64,000 bases of DNA from Holotrichia oblita (GCA_023690525.1 CM043019.1:88902411-88966410); one strand, 5' to 3'; numbered from the stretch's first letter, positions 34,331 through 47,163 are shown. A program made the numbers and translations. The notes: generated by a model from the letters alone, not told the origin.

Positions 34331-34754
34331 TAGTTAGATATAGTGCCACCTGGTCATTACTTTCGGACGGCCCTGTGTGCATAGATAATTTTGAAATAGT
34401 AGGTTTGATGCACTGTACTTCAGTTAACAACTAGTAGGAGTAAACTTTATTCATCATCAAAGAAATATTGGGCCAAATATGAGGTCTTCACCTACAATGC
34501 TTTCAAAAATACAGTATTTTTAACACAAAGTTGCAGTTTTCCGTTTATTTTAGCAGATTGAATAACTCAAAAACGCCTGATTTTTTTGTCTCACTAAGTT
34601 TTGAAGCTAAATTACATACGCGATCTAACAAAACACAAAAAATATACCATTGAATTTCAATCAAGAAAGTTGACGCGAACTTCCGGCAAACTGAAAGTGT
34701 TACAAAAGCATATATAATATCGCCAATGATACCAGATGACACTATATCGAACTA
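34331..34754. repeat. Inverted-repeat-bounded non-autonomous element, ~424 bp
   Basis: 24-bp ends (TAGTTAGATATAGTGCCACC and its inverse at 34731-34754) differ at three positions. The interior has no gene; the 65-codon minus frame at 34545-34742 has no motif. No clear target duplication was seen. Confidence 0.5.
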
Positions 34755-34837
34755 GACGTGCTCTCGATTGTAAGATTTCATGAAAATCGGAAAGGTTTAA
34801 GGAACTAGTTTCGTGAATAACCCAGTATAATACACTC

Positions 34838-34861
34838 TGCTACTATACTATACTATACTAT
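34838..34861 (+). repeat. TATAC pentanucleotide microsatellite
   Basis: About four consecutive copies of the unit ACTAT. Confidence 0.7.
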
Positions 34862-36059
34862 TTCATTTCCAATACCTATAAATTTTGTATCAGTGTAACA
34901 ATAATTACATTTATTTTACCAGCATTTGCTATACATTTATATACATATGTATATTAGACTTCGATGCTAACCATATTTAATTGTAATTTGAGGCTTCAAA
35001 GAGATATTGCGACCGTGTGGAAGCTCACAGAATATTAATTTCTATTTTCTATAAGGTATACAGTTTTTTGGTAGCAGAATTGTACAAATTTACCATAGTA
35101 TGTTTTTTTGTAATATGGTACCTACCGGAATCGTATTCATTCATTAGGTGAAATGAAAGGAAATCATCAGCGTGTATAAGATAAAAAACATAGTTATGCA
35201 AACTTCTATGGGTTCATAACAGTGTTAGTAGGTCAACGCAATTTTTTTTCTCAGCAATTATATCGTTCTCTTGCTACAGTATATAGAAACTGATTATACA
35301 CTATTATAATTATACCGGAATATTAAAATTTACCGACGTTAGCGACTATCGCGACAAAAATAGAATATATTTGCTTGCTTGCTATTTTCTAAAAAGATTT
35401 TTATAAACCTCTTCTCTTTGTTTCAGGTAAGTACACTTGAGTAAGGAGTATTTGAAGCATTTTGGGATATTGCAGTAAGTTAACAACAACAAGGATTATA
35501 GGATAAGTAGTATCGCTATTTCTATAATTCAAACCTTGGAAGTCTGTAAATGCATGAAACATTTTCTTAATAAATGATTTGTTTTTCAAAGGCAAGTTGT
35601 AAACTTATTTTTGCATAATTTTATAAATTTAAATCAGAGAATATGGGATGAACCTATTTATAACTGCTATTATTAGAAAAAGAAAGAATTTGTCGATTTT
35701 GATAGCTGTGTTCGCATCATGAAACACTATACATTTCTAAATTTAAAACCAGATGATTATTTCATACAAAACTTTTTAAAAATATATTAGAACAGATTTT
35801 TGGTTATATTTATTTGAGAAAGATTACTAATTAATTGTGTGTATAAATGATAAAAAAATGATGAAAACTTGTGTCTTTAAATCACATATTTCAAATTACT
35901 TATTTAATTTTAACATAGTGGGAATTTCGTAAGACCATTGACTGTGAAGACTGAGTTGAAGAGTACCAAGATTCGGCAAATGCACAAAATAACGACAATA
36001 TATACAGGATGTAAAATTCATGAATTTTATGTATGTGTCACTGATCTTAGAGCGAGGTG
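34862..36059. other. Non-coding AT-rich stretch
   Basis: Nothing recognised apart from TATACAGGATG at about 36002, which resembles a DNA-transposon end just before the hairpin at 36060. Confidence 0.45.
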
Positions 36060-36120
36060 AAAAAAAAGCAAAGAATCATTTTGTGTTATTATTACACAAA
36101 ATGATTCTTTGCTTTTTTTT
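36060..36120. repeat. Perfect long hairpin, 27-bp arms
   Basis: The arm AAAAAAAAGCAAAGAATCAT... (36060-36086) is the exact inverse of 36094-36120, with loop TATTATT. It could be a foldback MITE core or an RNA hairpin. Confidence 0.85.
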
Positions 36121-36728
36121 TGCAGCTTCTATATGAGATAGTTTGCAACAAATTTTATGAGGGATACTGATAGACATCGTTATAATGAATTTAGTGAAAG
36201 AGCACTCATATTCCAAAGCACAGAATATAAAACAAAATTTTACATTTTAAATTTGTGATTACTTTTTATATATACTTAACGGCTTTCAAAATCATTGTTT
36301 ATTGCACGTTTTATTTATATAAATACCAAGGTCTCTGTAATTCATAAATACATGTCAATTTACATAATCTCTGTAGCAAAATTTTTATAGCGTAACGGCA
36401 TTCATGCATCTATGCCGCAACACTTTTCTAATTTTCAAAAATGAATGTAAAAAATTATAGTTTCGTTGACCTGCGTGTAATGAATATTATGCAACTGTGC
36501 TATTAATAGGTAGTAATCAAGATTGTTGCGAAGAAACATATAGTATTTTATATACATATGTATATAGAATCTGGTGACAACTGAATCAGGTAACACATTG
36601 TAACTTTTTTATCGTATAGTAGATTTACTTGATATTTAAAATTATATGCTGCGCAACCGCGCACCTTTTAAAACTTCGTCACCTTCTTTTTCATTTCCTG
36701 TTTAAGTGGATAAGATTATATTTCTGTC

Positions 36729-36985
36729 ACTGTCCGAGTCTCATGATGGCTTCCGAGTTTTGACCGCGTCATAGTAAAGTAAATACATATGTACAATACC
36801 AAAACAAATCAAAACCAAAAATTATAAAATAGAATACTAAATATATACAAAAACTTACTAAATTTCAACGTTTCGCCACTAATGTAAGTGGGAGGAGCAA
36901 GAACTGGCTGATGGGGCGGCAGAAGGTCACAGTAACTCGACCTGTAAACCATGTTAGAAGCAAAAACCTTCTGAAACGTCAGAAG
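36729..36985 (+). repeat. Dispersed repeat B, copy 2
   Basis: Same block order as 32422-32665. Here the 3' end gives AAAACCTTCTGAAACGTCAG followed by AAGG, a small hairpin-forming end. Confidence 0.6.
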
Positions 36986-38018
36986 GCATTTTAGTTGAGC
37001 ATGTTTTCAACATAAATACATTTTCAAGTATCAAAAAACTATTTTTTGCTACTAGTTTAAATATTGTATTGTACACATTTATGTTTCACCAGTAATATCA
37101 TCGTTTTATAAAATGTTGTAGTGTGTTGTACAATAATACTCTGATACAATATTGCGAGTTTGATTTTATTATAAATTCATTCTTAAATTTAAAATATTTC
37201 TGATATTCTCTGATATTGCCATTGATTTGGTAAATGCATCCCCGGTGTTCTATAGTTCTAATACTGGTAATCATAATTTTTTAAGCATCCTTCTGTAAAA
37301 TAAAATACATGCCTACATAATTATAGAATGTCTTATTTACTGATATTTCACATCGAGACAACCAAAAAAGCGTAATTAGTTAATTCATTCCGCGAGTTTT
37401 TTCTAATGAAAAATTTAACCAAAGAGAAGTTAAAATCTCCTTCATATAACCAGGTGTGTCTATAGTGTCTTTTCTGCCCTTTTTAAGTTAATAGAATGAA
37501 AATTACAGTTTGGACATTCAGAGCGAATGTTATTCAGAATATTTAACTGTATGTGTAACGCTGCGTTTCAAAATATGCAAGAATCTGCAATCAAAATAAT
37601 AAATAATATTAAAGGACCGTTATTCAGTCGTGTATTTTCTATCAAACTTAAAGTGTTTGAATGTTAATAGTTTATTAGTAATTGGCGTCTAAACTGAAAC
37701 CTTAAGTGATGTAGCATAATCATTTTCCCGTACCTATATTTTCAAATAACGGTGCATACCGTCATTGGCGTCTTTTATCAGTCTAGCCATGGCTCCTCCG
37801 TAGAATTCTAGAAGCGTTAACCTGTATAGTTCTGTAAACGTCGAATTAGGGTTTTGCTTTATTCTGATAATGTGGTTTCGAAACTAGTTACACATACATA
37901 CATACATACCTACATCGAGCAGTAGAAAATGTAGTGACTCCTGCAGTAATTGCAGTCATGTTACTCACACAGTTTATAAATGTAATATAGGTAAGCATAT
38001 TAAATTAACTTATATATG
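36986..38018. other. Non-coding AT-rich stretch
   Basis: No gene. A CATA microsatellite is at 37894-37910. Confidence 0.5.
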
Positions 38019-38020
38019 TA

Positions 38021-38723
38021 CCGGGTGGCCAACTAAGAATGTCGCTCGGTCATATTTCAGGAACAGTTTACAGTACAGCTTTGGGAAAAAAAATATTACT
38101 GACTAAAGTGACTCGGAGAAACATTTGGAAATTATTTAGAACAGAGTATGATGACCGCTAGAGGGCGCATCTGGTTCGTAATTTGTCCTACTTTTTTAAT
38201 TTGTCGTAAAAATGTATGTTTCTATTTTTAATATTTTCGAGAAAAAAACAAAATTCCCGAAAAAATTTAAACAGCGCCCTCTAGCAGGCACGTCACTTAT
38301 TAGATTAGTTCCAATTTGTAAGCATTAGATTGGAGCAGGAATTCTGTTTTCAACGAAATAAAGTTTGCAAAATTCGGTTCAACAGAACCGGAGTTATTAG
38401 CGTTCCTTCAATACAAAGTTTCCCCTCGTCTCCTCCCCTTATCTGACAAAATATAAAAAAGTCGTCCGATACAAAATATGCAAAATTTTCAGTAGACTCC
38501 GATTTTTATATTTATGATAGACCTTAAGTTGGCATATTTTGCGTAAAATACGAATTAAAGTTTTGCTGGTCGGTTACGCCCTCTAGCGGTCACCCTACGC
38601 TTTTCTAAATAATTTCCAGATGTTTCGCGAGATCACTTTAGTCAGTAAAATTTTTTTTCCCAAAGTTGTACTGTAAATCGTTCCTGTGATATGGCGGAGC
38701 GATGTTCTTAGTTGGCCACCCGG
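38021..38723. mobile_element. Non-autonomous foldback DNA element, 703 bp, TA duplication
   Basis: Ends read CCGGGTGGCCAACTAAGAAT and the exact inverse, with TA outside (38019-38020 and 38724-38725). Inverted similarity extends about 150 bp inward (shared ATTTCCAGATGTTTC/GAAACATTTGGAAAT and ACTTTAGTCAGTAA). The middle matches the foldback region at 14870-16120 (TTCGGTTCAACAGAACCGGA). Three CTAGAGGGCG motifs are present. No coding capacity. Confidence 0.85.
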
Positions 38724-38725
38724 TA

Positions 38726-39582
38726 CATACTTGCTTTTCATAACAATCTTCAGGGTATTCAAGAAATTACTACTGCTTTTTGTTAAGGAAGTGTAATATT
38801 GGTTTTGTTGCCGAAATCTACAAACTCTTACTACTAAGAAGCATCGCGAATGTCTAAACAGTTTTTTATTTTTGGACGTTTATATACCTACATATATTCG
38901 AAATACTACAATTGTCAGTAATTTAAACCAAGATGGTTATAATTTATTGAATATGGAACCATTACATAGTACCTATATTTTGTGATTATCTTACATGTGA
39001 GGCAAACACAATGCAGTTGGGACTGGTAATTTCATTACATCTGATATACATACTTTAAATGTTCATAAAGAAACTGACGAACTTGCAAATCTACAAACAT
39101 TTATTAGTATCTAATTGTCATTTATCAAGGTCAACTGAAAAGCGAAATAAATAAAGTAAAGCATACAATTACGTACAAATGGACATTTGTGTCGATGATG
39201 TCATAATTGCCACCGTATCCATGTGTTCTCATATATTGCCGTCAACTTTTACTACACTTCTCTGTATAATGCGGAAACCGTTTGTGTAATCGCCAACCGC
39301 TGACATGACGTTGAAAGCAATACGTTAACCCACATATACATACATACGTGGGTACACCAGACATGCATATATACATACATAGAGTACGAATACAAAAGTT
39401 ATGTAGGTACATACGTATGTACGTTTGAAACCATCTTATATTTATATAAGTGTCTCTTGTTACTATGAGAATTTTGCAAAAAAATTTGCAACACGATAAT
39501 GTGCCTTTGCATATTTGCAGAACAAATACAATTATGTATTAGTAATAAAAAACTATAGTTACTGTCCTAGGCTATAAAACTC
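38726..39582. other. Non-coding, microsatellite-rich
   Basis: AT-rich with several TACA/TATA runs between about 39335 and 39430. No gene recognised. Confidence 0.5.
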
Positions 39583-39584
39583 TA

Positions 39585-41008
39585 CACTCAGCGTCGACTG
39601 GAACTTTTTTTGGTTTTCTTAATATCTTCGGCAAATTATGCATCAAAGTTAATGCTAAACTACAAAAACATAAATGCAAAAGAAAATAACATACACAACA
39701 AAATATCAAAAATTATTGCATTTAATACAGAGAATATTTCTATAGATCCATTAACACAAAATTAATAAATAAAATAAATACATATGTGTAAGAAATTATA
39801 ATTTCTTCTAAACTTAGCAGTGAGTGTTAGATCATCTATTCTGTCAATTTGGTCAATGCTTGAATAGGAATATCATCCCAACACCTCATTATTGCAGATT
39901 TTTGTTCTTTGACGCTGTCGTATTGTTTATTATTGGCATACGCCGGTCTTACTAATATTTTTCAGATTTTCGATGGGGTTCCTTTTGATGAAACCATCCC
40001 TTTGTCTGGAATTTTGGACAGCTGTACTGTCTTGCTTAAATATCCAATGTTGCGTCGGCAATTGTTCACCAAACTATCAGAACCATTTCCAGAAGTTATA
40101 TATAAGAATTAGAATTCATTCGCATAGAAATAAAACACATAGTGGTTTTATTGTAATGGGTATAGGCGCCTAAACCATTATATTACCACCACCAACATTT
40201 CACTTTATGGCAACTTCAATGTTTTTGGCCAAATTGTACCAATGACATTTGAAAACATCAGGCCCGTCCAAGTTACATTTCTTCTTGTCAGAAAATATTA
40301 CATTGTTCCACTCATGATCCTGTTTCAGATGATGAAATTTTAGTCTTGCCTGTTTATGTATCTCTTTTAATGGTGGTTTTGAAACCTTTCGTAGTCACGG
40401 AAAACATTTACTCCCGGATAAAATTTGTTGTACACGCCTGTTAGTTACTGGTAAATTTAAATTACATATTTGTTGGGTCGTTACATTACTAGAAGATGGT
40501 AACCGAAATATCTATGAGCGCTGCCTTCGAGTTAGTTTTTGATTGCTCTCCTTGGCGCGATTTTGCTCCTATTTTCTTTGCTAGGGTTTGGTTTGAAAAT
40601 CCTGCCCCTTTGTAACAATATATTTGTGTTTTTTCCTTCTCGGATAGAAATTTACCCCTCGGTATGTTTATTAACAGATATGTGTACTTCGATAATATAT
40701 ATATATTATTTAACAATAAATAAACTTTGGAAGATGTTTAGAGGCTTTTTTACACTGAAATGTAACGGGTGGTTTCGTAGGATATCTGTTTAACTCTGTG
40801 GAATTGTAGATATTTTGTTCGTATTTATAGATCTATACGGCAGGTACTTCCCCTACATATCTAAAAGTTGTGATATTGACAAAATAACATCTCTGCTGTA
40901 CTGTTACGTCCAGAAATGTAATTCTAGGTAATTCCCAATTCATATCGTTGCAAAATGTTTATAGAGCAACTATAAAATTGGATGGAACTATAGAAATTTA
41001 GCTGAGTG
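39585..41008 (-). mobile_element. Tc3-like Tc1/mariner element, decayed
   Basis: TA at 39583-39584 and 41009-41010. Both ends begin CACTCAGC, with only partial similarity further in. Length 1,424 bp is typical of Tc1-type elements. The minus-strand transposase is broken. Confidence 0.65.
39836..40700 (-). pseudogene. Tc3-like transposase (D,D34E type), inactivated
   Basis: On the minus strand, in order: RGKFLSEKEKTQI and GFSNQTLAKKIGAKS (helix-turn-helix), KPPLKEIHKQARLKF, then VIFSDKKKCNLDGPDVFK with the first Asp. Next come VGGGNIMV, a region corresponding to the second Asp block with stops, and finally AYANNKQYDSVKEQKSAIM and RCWDDIPIQALTKL. Several frameshifts and stops interrupt it. The block expected to carry the third catalytic Glu (NPIENLWG in relatives) is damaged. 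Order and motifs fit Tc3-like enzymes of insects. Confidence 0.72.
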
Positions 41009-41178
41009 TAGTTGTAAAAACTCAAAACTAAGTAGTACTGACTTGGAGTGTGAAAAAAACAGCATTGTAAATTCTCTAATCATAGCGCTCCTACTGTAGA
41101 TGTGGGTCTATTTTACTTCTCAGATATTCCTCGATGTGTAGTCGCGATGCTGTTGCCTTAATCCCATAAGCGCTTAGC

Positions 41179-41194
41179 GTTACCATATGGTAAC
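41179..41194. repeat. piggyBac subterminal palindrome, left
   Basis: GTTACCATATGGTAAC, a perfect 16-bp palindrome preceded by CTTAGC. The same sequence is at 43387-43402 near the other end, so it is probably a transposase-binding site. Confidence 0.7.
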
Positions 41195-41380
41195 GGTATT
41201 AGACTCTGTTTAAATATGCTCTCATTTTATAAACTTATAAACTTAAAATATAGAGTAGATGGCGCTTATTACTCATTCTCAGTAAACTACTTTACCATTT
41301 GGAATCATCCGTTATACGGTTTGAAGTGGAAGTTGGAGTATTTATAATTTTAAAGTATTCGTTTGTATTTGTAAAAGAAA

Positions 41381-43308
41381 ATGGCCGACTTTATACACCT
41401 TGAGTAAGTGTTCTTCTTTTCAATATTTAGTTAGAATTTGTTATACCTGTTCATTGCGTAAACAAATATATGTATTACAGTTGTAACTGATTAGAATAAC
41501 TCTTAGTAACATACACCCCGTGTAATACATGTATTTTTAACTGCGTTACCATAAGGCGTTTCAAACTCTAGACTTTGCATATTTTACAGAGGTGGTCTTA
41601 CACTGCACGAGGCATTGGAAATTGCGTATGCAGACGATGTTGACGCAATTTATATAGAACCACCTGATGCAGGTGTCCTAACTGACCAAGATTCGGGGGA
41701 TGAGGATGGTGGAGGCACTATTGATAATTTGCCGGGTACAAAACTTCGTGGTAATGCAGAAGTTGTTCTAAGAGGTACTGATCGTGACGAAATTTTAGTA
41801 TCACCTCAAAATGTTACCGATATCAAGTGGATATCAGGAGATTTGGAACACACACACAATAACTTTATTCAGCCGAATTACGAAATGTATAAAATCTTAT
41901 CCTGTGTAGAAATCTTTGAATTATTTTTCGATGAAGATATAATGAAGTTTTTTGTAGAACAAAGCAGTCGATACGCGTCATTTACCAATTGTCAGGATCC
42001 CAAAATATCAATCGATGAAATGAAATGTTTTTTGGCAACACTAATTATTAGTGGATATAATGAATTACCTGGGAAGAGATATTATTGGGATTCGGAAAGT
42101 GACATGAGAAACAATATTATCTACAATTCCATGAGACGAGATCGATTTTTGCAAATATCCCGTTTTCTACATTTTGCAGACAACTACAAACCAGATCTTA
42201 CTGACAAAATATGGAAAATGCGACCTCTTATGGATAAAATCAAAGCAAAATTCTTGCAGCATTTTCAACCTGAAGAGGATTTATGCTACGACGAAAGTAT
42301 GATGAAGTATTACGGACGTCATGGTTGCAAGCAATTTATAAGAGGTAAGCCAATAAGATTTGGTTACAAGATGTGGTCACTGAACACAAAATCGGGCTAT
42401 TTACTAAATTTCGAAATGTATCAAGGAAACAATCCAAGACGTAACGTGCAATATGAGAAGGAGTTTGGTAAAGCCGCTGCACCATTAGTAACCATGTTGG
42501 ACGAAATACCTATAGAAAAAAGGAACTTGTGCTACAAAATCTACTTTGATAATTTATTTACCGGTTCTAATTTACTCACTCATTTGAAGAAAAGAGGATA
42601 TTTTGCGACAGGCACAATACGAGAGAACAGAATACCCAAGAGTTGTCCTCTTACAGAGAAAAGAGTGTTTAGCAAGAAAGTAAGGGGAACATACGAATCT
42701 GTGATTGATGACCATGGTATTTTATTTGCTCGTTGGCTTGATAATGGTATCGTAAGTATAGCATCTACGTGTTACGGAATAAATCCTATCGCAAATGTAA
42801 AACGCTACTGTCAGTCACAAAAAAAGTCATAAACGTCCCAAGACCACATATAATTTCTCAATATAACGCGTGTATGGGCGGCACAGATCTGATGGACGAA
42901 AACGTAGCGCGGCACAGGATAAGTATACGAGGTAAAAAATGGTGGTGGTGTCTATTTTCTTGGATAGTAGATACATCAATCCACAATGCTTGGCAGCTTC
43001 ACAAAAAATCTGGAGGTGATATAAGACAGCTCGTATTTCGAAGGGAAATTGCTACAACTTATCTACGTACTTTTGGTACAGCGCCAAGAGGTCCTGGAAG
43101 AATGGCAGTTTCTAAATCAAGTGTATCGTGTAACACAGTTGCTGACGGATTATGGTCTGATAGATTGGACCATTTAGTAACTTCAACGCCAGAAAAGAAG
43201 CGTCGAAGGTGTGCTGGAGAAGGTTGTAGTTCAAGCGTACGCACAATGTGTAAAAAGTGCAATGTAGGACTGTGCGTAGATTGTTTTGAATTGTTCCACA
43301 CACAATAA
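41381..43308 (+). pseudogene. piggyBac transposase, one intron, one -1 frame break
   Basis: Exon 1 starts at ATG 41381 and encodes MADFIHLE up to donor GA|GTAAGT. The intron is 41404-41589, ending TTTTACAG. Exon 2 continues in phase as GGLTLHEALEIAYADD. The catalytic Asp triad is visible: YDESMMKYYG (codon at 42290), IYFDNLFTG (42548) and MGGTDLMDEN (42886). A Cys-rich zinc-binding tail (CAGEGC...CKKCNVGLCVDCF) ends at 43308. The frame is interrupted at a run of seven A's (42819-42825); reading resumes in the -1 frame. The surrounding heptamer A AAA AAG is a classic slippery site, so programmed frameshifting is possible, though a one-base deletion is simpler. Otherwise the enzyme looks complete. 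Confidence 0.88.
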
Positions 43309-43386
43309 TAAATACCTACAGTATTCGAAAACAGATTTTTCATTTTTTTCCAATGTTTGCATGCTACAGGTTACCCAACGCCTAGC

Positions 43387-43402
43387 GTTACCATATGGTA
43401 AC
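43387..43402. repeat. piggyBac subterminal palindrome, right
   Basis: Second GTTACCATATGGTAAC, preceded by CCTAGC, about 135 bp inside the right TTAA. Confidence 0.7.
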
Positions 43403-43540
43403 ACCACATTTTCGAAAAATGCTTACAAAAATATCGAATTTTATATTACTAGCTTGTATTATGAAGTCAAAGTCAAGTCAAAGTAAACATTCAGTAAAAA
43501 GTTTTTAAAACAAAAAATAATTCAGGCGCTTAAGGGTTAA

Positions 43541-46500
43541 TATCGTGTTTACTTTCTATTTGACAACGCCTCATCTTGTAAAAGATTTTCTCTCGCATTT
43601 CTGGCTAGTCTGTTCTTTTATACTACGATGCTCAGAAACCTCGATCAGTTTAACAGTCTTTTTCTTAGTCGGTTCTTATAGTTTTTTCTCTATTAGCTAT
43701 CGAATCGTATAATAATAATTGTCGTATAATAATGTGTCAAAAACGCGTGCTCAAGCATCGACACAGCCTCAAGCACGAACTATAAATATGACTCCTAATG
43801 ATTTGCCATTGCAATTCAGATTGCAATATTAGTTGATGATAGTGGTTAATGCACGATAAAGCTTTTCCTCATTTGAGTGTTATAGTTGAAAGACATTGAA
43901 CCATCAGTAAGTATCGTAATAAATATAATGGTCGAGGAAATAATTATCCACAGGATTTTTCACCACGAGAATCATATCTCAACAAATGCAATTATTTTAA
44001 GGATTGCTTAAAAAATCTTTTTCTGTGCCACTAGTATCCCGAGAGGAATTCCCTAAGGTTATTAGGGAATTCCTCACCTTAACTTAATAGCAATAAAAAC
44101 TTCAGTAAACTTATTTACTCATTTGAAAATATCAACAAAAAAGATAAAATAATTTCATTTATAAATAGTAGTTTATAACCACTAATATATTTAAGATAAC
44201 CGCTGAAACTGTTTTGTTAGGAACACTCTAAAGATAGAGGACGTAATTTTGATTTCTAAAATACTAAGATTTTAAAAAAGAAAAATAATTACAGAAAAGA
44301 GTTATTAAATGATATATGTATGTATGTCAAAGAAGATGATGTATTTGTCAACTCGGGAATTGGACACGGGACCTTAAAATGCTAAGCGAGTTCTTTACCG
44401 TATGTGATACGAAGGCTCATTAGATGTTAGAAAGTAATTGCGTAATTAAATAAAAATTAACAATGAAAAAAGACTAGGGAAAAATAACTAAAAACAAGTA
44501 AGACAGTTTGCTCAGATTTTGAACATTTTTAAGAAGTAATTTTGTGTAGTTTACAAACCGTATTGTTAATGCGTACGCAGCACAATCGCATCTGCAGTTG
44601 TTCAAAAGCGTGATACCAAAGGAAATAAGGGTTGACAGAGAAAGTTTGGTTTGATAAAATGGTTCCAAATTGGGTAAAAGCTGACATTTCTATACATGTC
44701 TAGGCTTAGATATACATAGCTCGATTAGATAAATGTGAGGTATGTCATTAAGGCATGTCAGATATTGCATATGATTCTATTTATCAGTTTTACGTTGCGT
44801 TTTACATTAAAATATATGTATATGCCATTTTATTTAGGATGTAAAATAAGACAAAATGCACTGTGGAAGAGAGCCTGTGTACGTAGTTCTGTTTACAAGC
44901 ATTTATACATATGTACATATATGTGTACACATTCTCTTCTATGTTATTGCTGTGTGTTACTTATTGCTTGCTAGTTGACCCACATTTTACGTCTTTTTCG
45001 CAAGGAAGGTATAAACAAATAACACGTGTGTGTATTGCCTTAAGATCTGATATGTTACGTACAATCTCATTAGTTTGGCTTTGTTACAGTCTATTATTAT
45101 TACATTTGAAAAGTATACTTTGATGTATTGAGAAACAAATTATATAGCCATGTCTAACAATTGTATCTGCTAATATATCTATTTACATATGTATATTTAT
45201 ATAAAGTCTACAATCAAATACTATTGTATTACTTTAAAATGTAAAAGTATAGTACATTTGAAGTAATTTAACCTATATTCATTAGAACAATATGAACTCA
45301 AAAGATTGTTTATGGGACCAAAAATTACTGCACACTGTTATGTGAGGATTGAAGGCTATCGGGTTACGCAGTACGTAAGCAAATTATTAATATTTATCTG
45401 TATTATCGTATTTAATTGTAATTTAATTTATCTAACAAAACCAAACAAATGCGATTGTACGTTTTATAACTTCTCAATATTGCGACACTTGGGAACGTTT
45501 CCAATTACGTATTGGTAAATTTAACGTACAAGTCGCAAAGGCCTATTGATAAAGCAATTTCGTAAATCGATTACTTAAACCGATCCTTATATTGCGATCT
45601 TCCATTTCAATTGACATGTTAATAATTTCACTTCACATTCTTTGTCTATTTTTTTTTGTCGTACATCTTAACGAGACTACTAATGTTACCACACCAAATT
45701 TTTACAATTTGTTAGGTATAAAAAGCATTTATGTTATTTCCTGATCAAAGCGTTATAACTTTGATGTTATGGAAGAAACTGTATTTTTTACGACTTCTCA
45801 AATGGAATATTTATCTATCCAAAATTAGGAGAAAAAAATTAAACACTTAAATACGTTGAAGATGGTGTTCATAATCTTTTTTCAAACTTGTGCTGTATCT
45901 GTTATAACGTTATAATAAATTTTTCTAGTTATAAATATCTAATCAACCATTGCTTGCTTTAAAGCCATATCTCCTACAAGTTTCGTGAAGCTTTGTTTCT
46001 TTTAATAACGGAAGTCCAATATTGGTATCTACATTGAACACTTTAACATCTAGAGGCTTTTGCGTTAAATTTTCGGTAGTTCTTTGAAACATAATTTTGT
46101 TGTTCTTGTAGGCTTATAACCGTGTTATATACGTTTTCGGTATCGAGTGAAATTGCTTTTTATTGTTATTTTATTAAAATTATGTTAACTGATTCAATAC
46201 AAGTGTGTAGTAACTTGGAGCGCATACTTAATGTTATGGAAAATTCTCTGCCAATCTAATGCAATTTCGTATTGCACATTACGAGATATAGAGTGAATAT
46301 TTCCACTAATTTAAATGGTAGTACTTTGTTACCTCACATAATTTCTAGCAAATTTAAATTTTGTAATTTTATCAATTTAAATTTTCAAAGATGACATAGT
46401 TCTATTTTAATGATTTTAATTGTGACTTTAAGTTTTAAACTAAACTGTAATGCACCGTGTATATCCTGCCGATTCTAAAAATTTGACAATTTGGGGAAAG

Positions 46501-47163
46501 ATGAGAAATGACTTTTTGTTTTTTTCTCTGTTCTCCACTTATGTGTTCGAATTTTAAGCCCTGAAGAAGCATACAATGTACCTATGCGAAATATGGACAA
46601 TAAAAATAAAAAACCGCTATTAAGGCTGTTAGGTATATGATAACTTAAATGTTAAAAACTGGTCATTTTCTGTCAATTCCAGCGGGATAAGTAGTACTGA
46701 GAAAAAGTTGAAATTTAGAATATACGTAGACTTGTTGTATCTCTACGTCTTAACGTGGCGAAAAAGGTAATTTTGTAAACATTTGTCAATAAAATATTAA
46801 ACAAAATTGATAGATTTTTATCTCATCATTTTATCGCCTTTGAATACTACTTTTAATTTGAAGGGCATGTAGAAACATGCGGAATGGTGTGTTAAATGCG
46901 TATGTAAATAAAAAAAATCATTATTTGTTGTTATTTTGTAGTTGTAATTGACAACAAATTAAACGACACGCCCCTCAGAGCGCCCAACCCCTTAAATGTA
47001 AATAACCAATAATAAGCAAGCGAGGTACAATGTACTTAAGTAACTTAAGAACATGAGAGGGGTATATTTCACTTACCCTGTACTGGATCTTCTTGAGTGT
47101 TACTCACAGTTAGTATTTCTTACATTGCGTAATAGGTATTTTAAAAACGACATTCGCGTAAAA
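43541..47163. other. Long non-coding AT-rich stretch
   Basis: No supported gene in about 3.6 kb. A perfect 14-bp-arm hairpin GAGGAATTCCCTAA is at 44043-44075 (5-nt loop). Near 46558 a CCTGAAGAAGC...GCGAAATATGG segment has a 5-bp stem and resembles the 3' part of a retroelement; AATAAAAATAAAA follows it. Confidence 0.5.

Larger units (their letters stand above)
41158..43540 (+). mobile_element. piggyBac element, near complete
   Basis: Flanked by TTAA on both sides (41158-41161 and 43537-43540), the obligatory piggyBac target. Next to them are imperfect inverted repeats with CCCATAAGCGC on the left and CCCTTAAGCGC on the right. Subterminal copies of the same 16-bp palindrome lie near each end. 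One transposase gene fills the interior on the plus strand. Confidence 0.9.

Noticed and set aside
46558..46610. CCTGAAGAAGC...TATGCGAAAT resembling a hammerhead core
   Set aside because: A 5-bp stem II forms, but the candidate cleavage base is G, stem III is not formed and no stem I pairing was found. More likely the 3' part of a retroelement.
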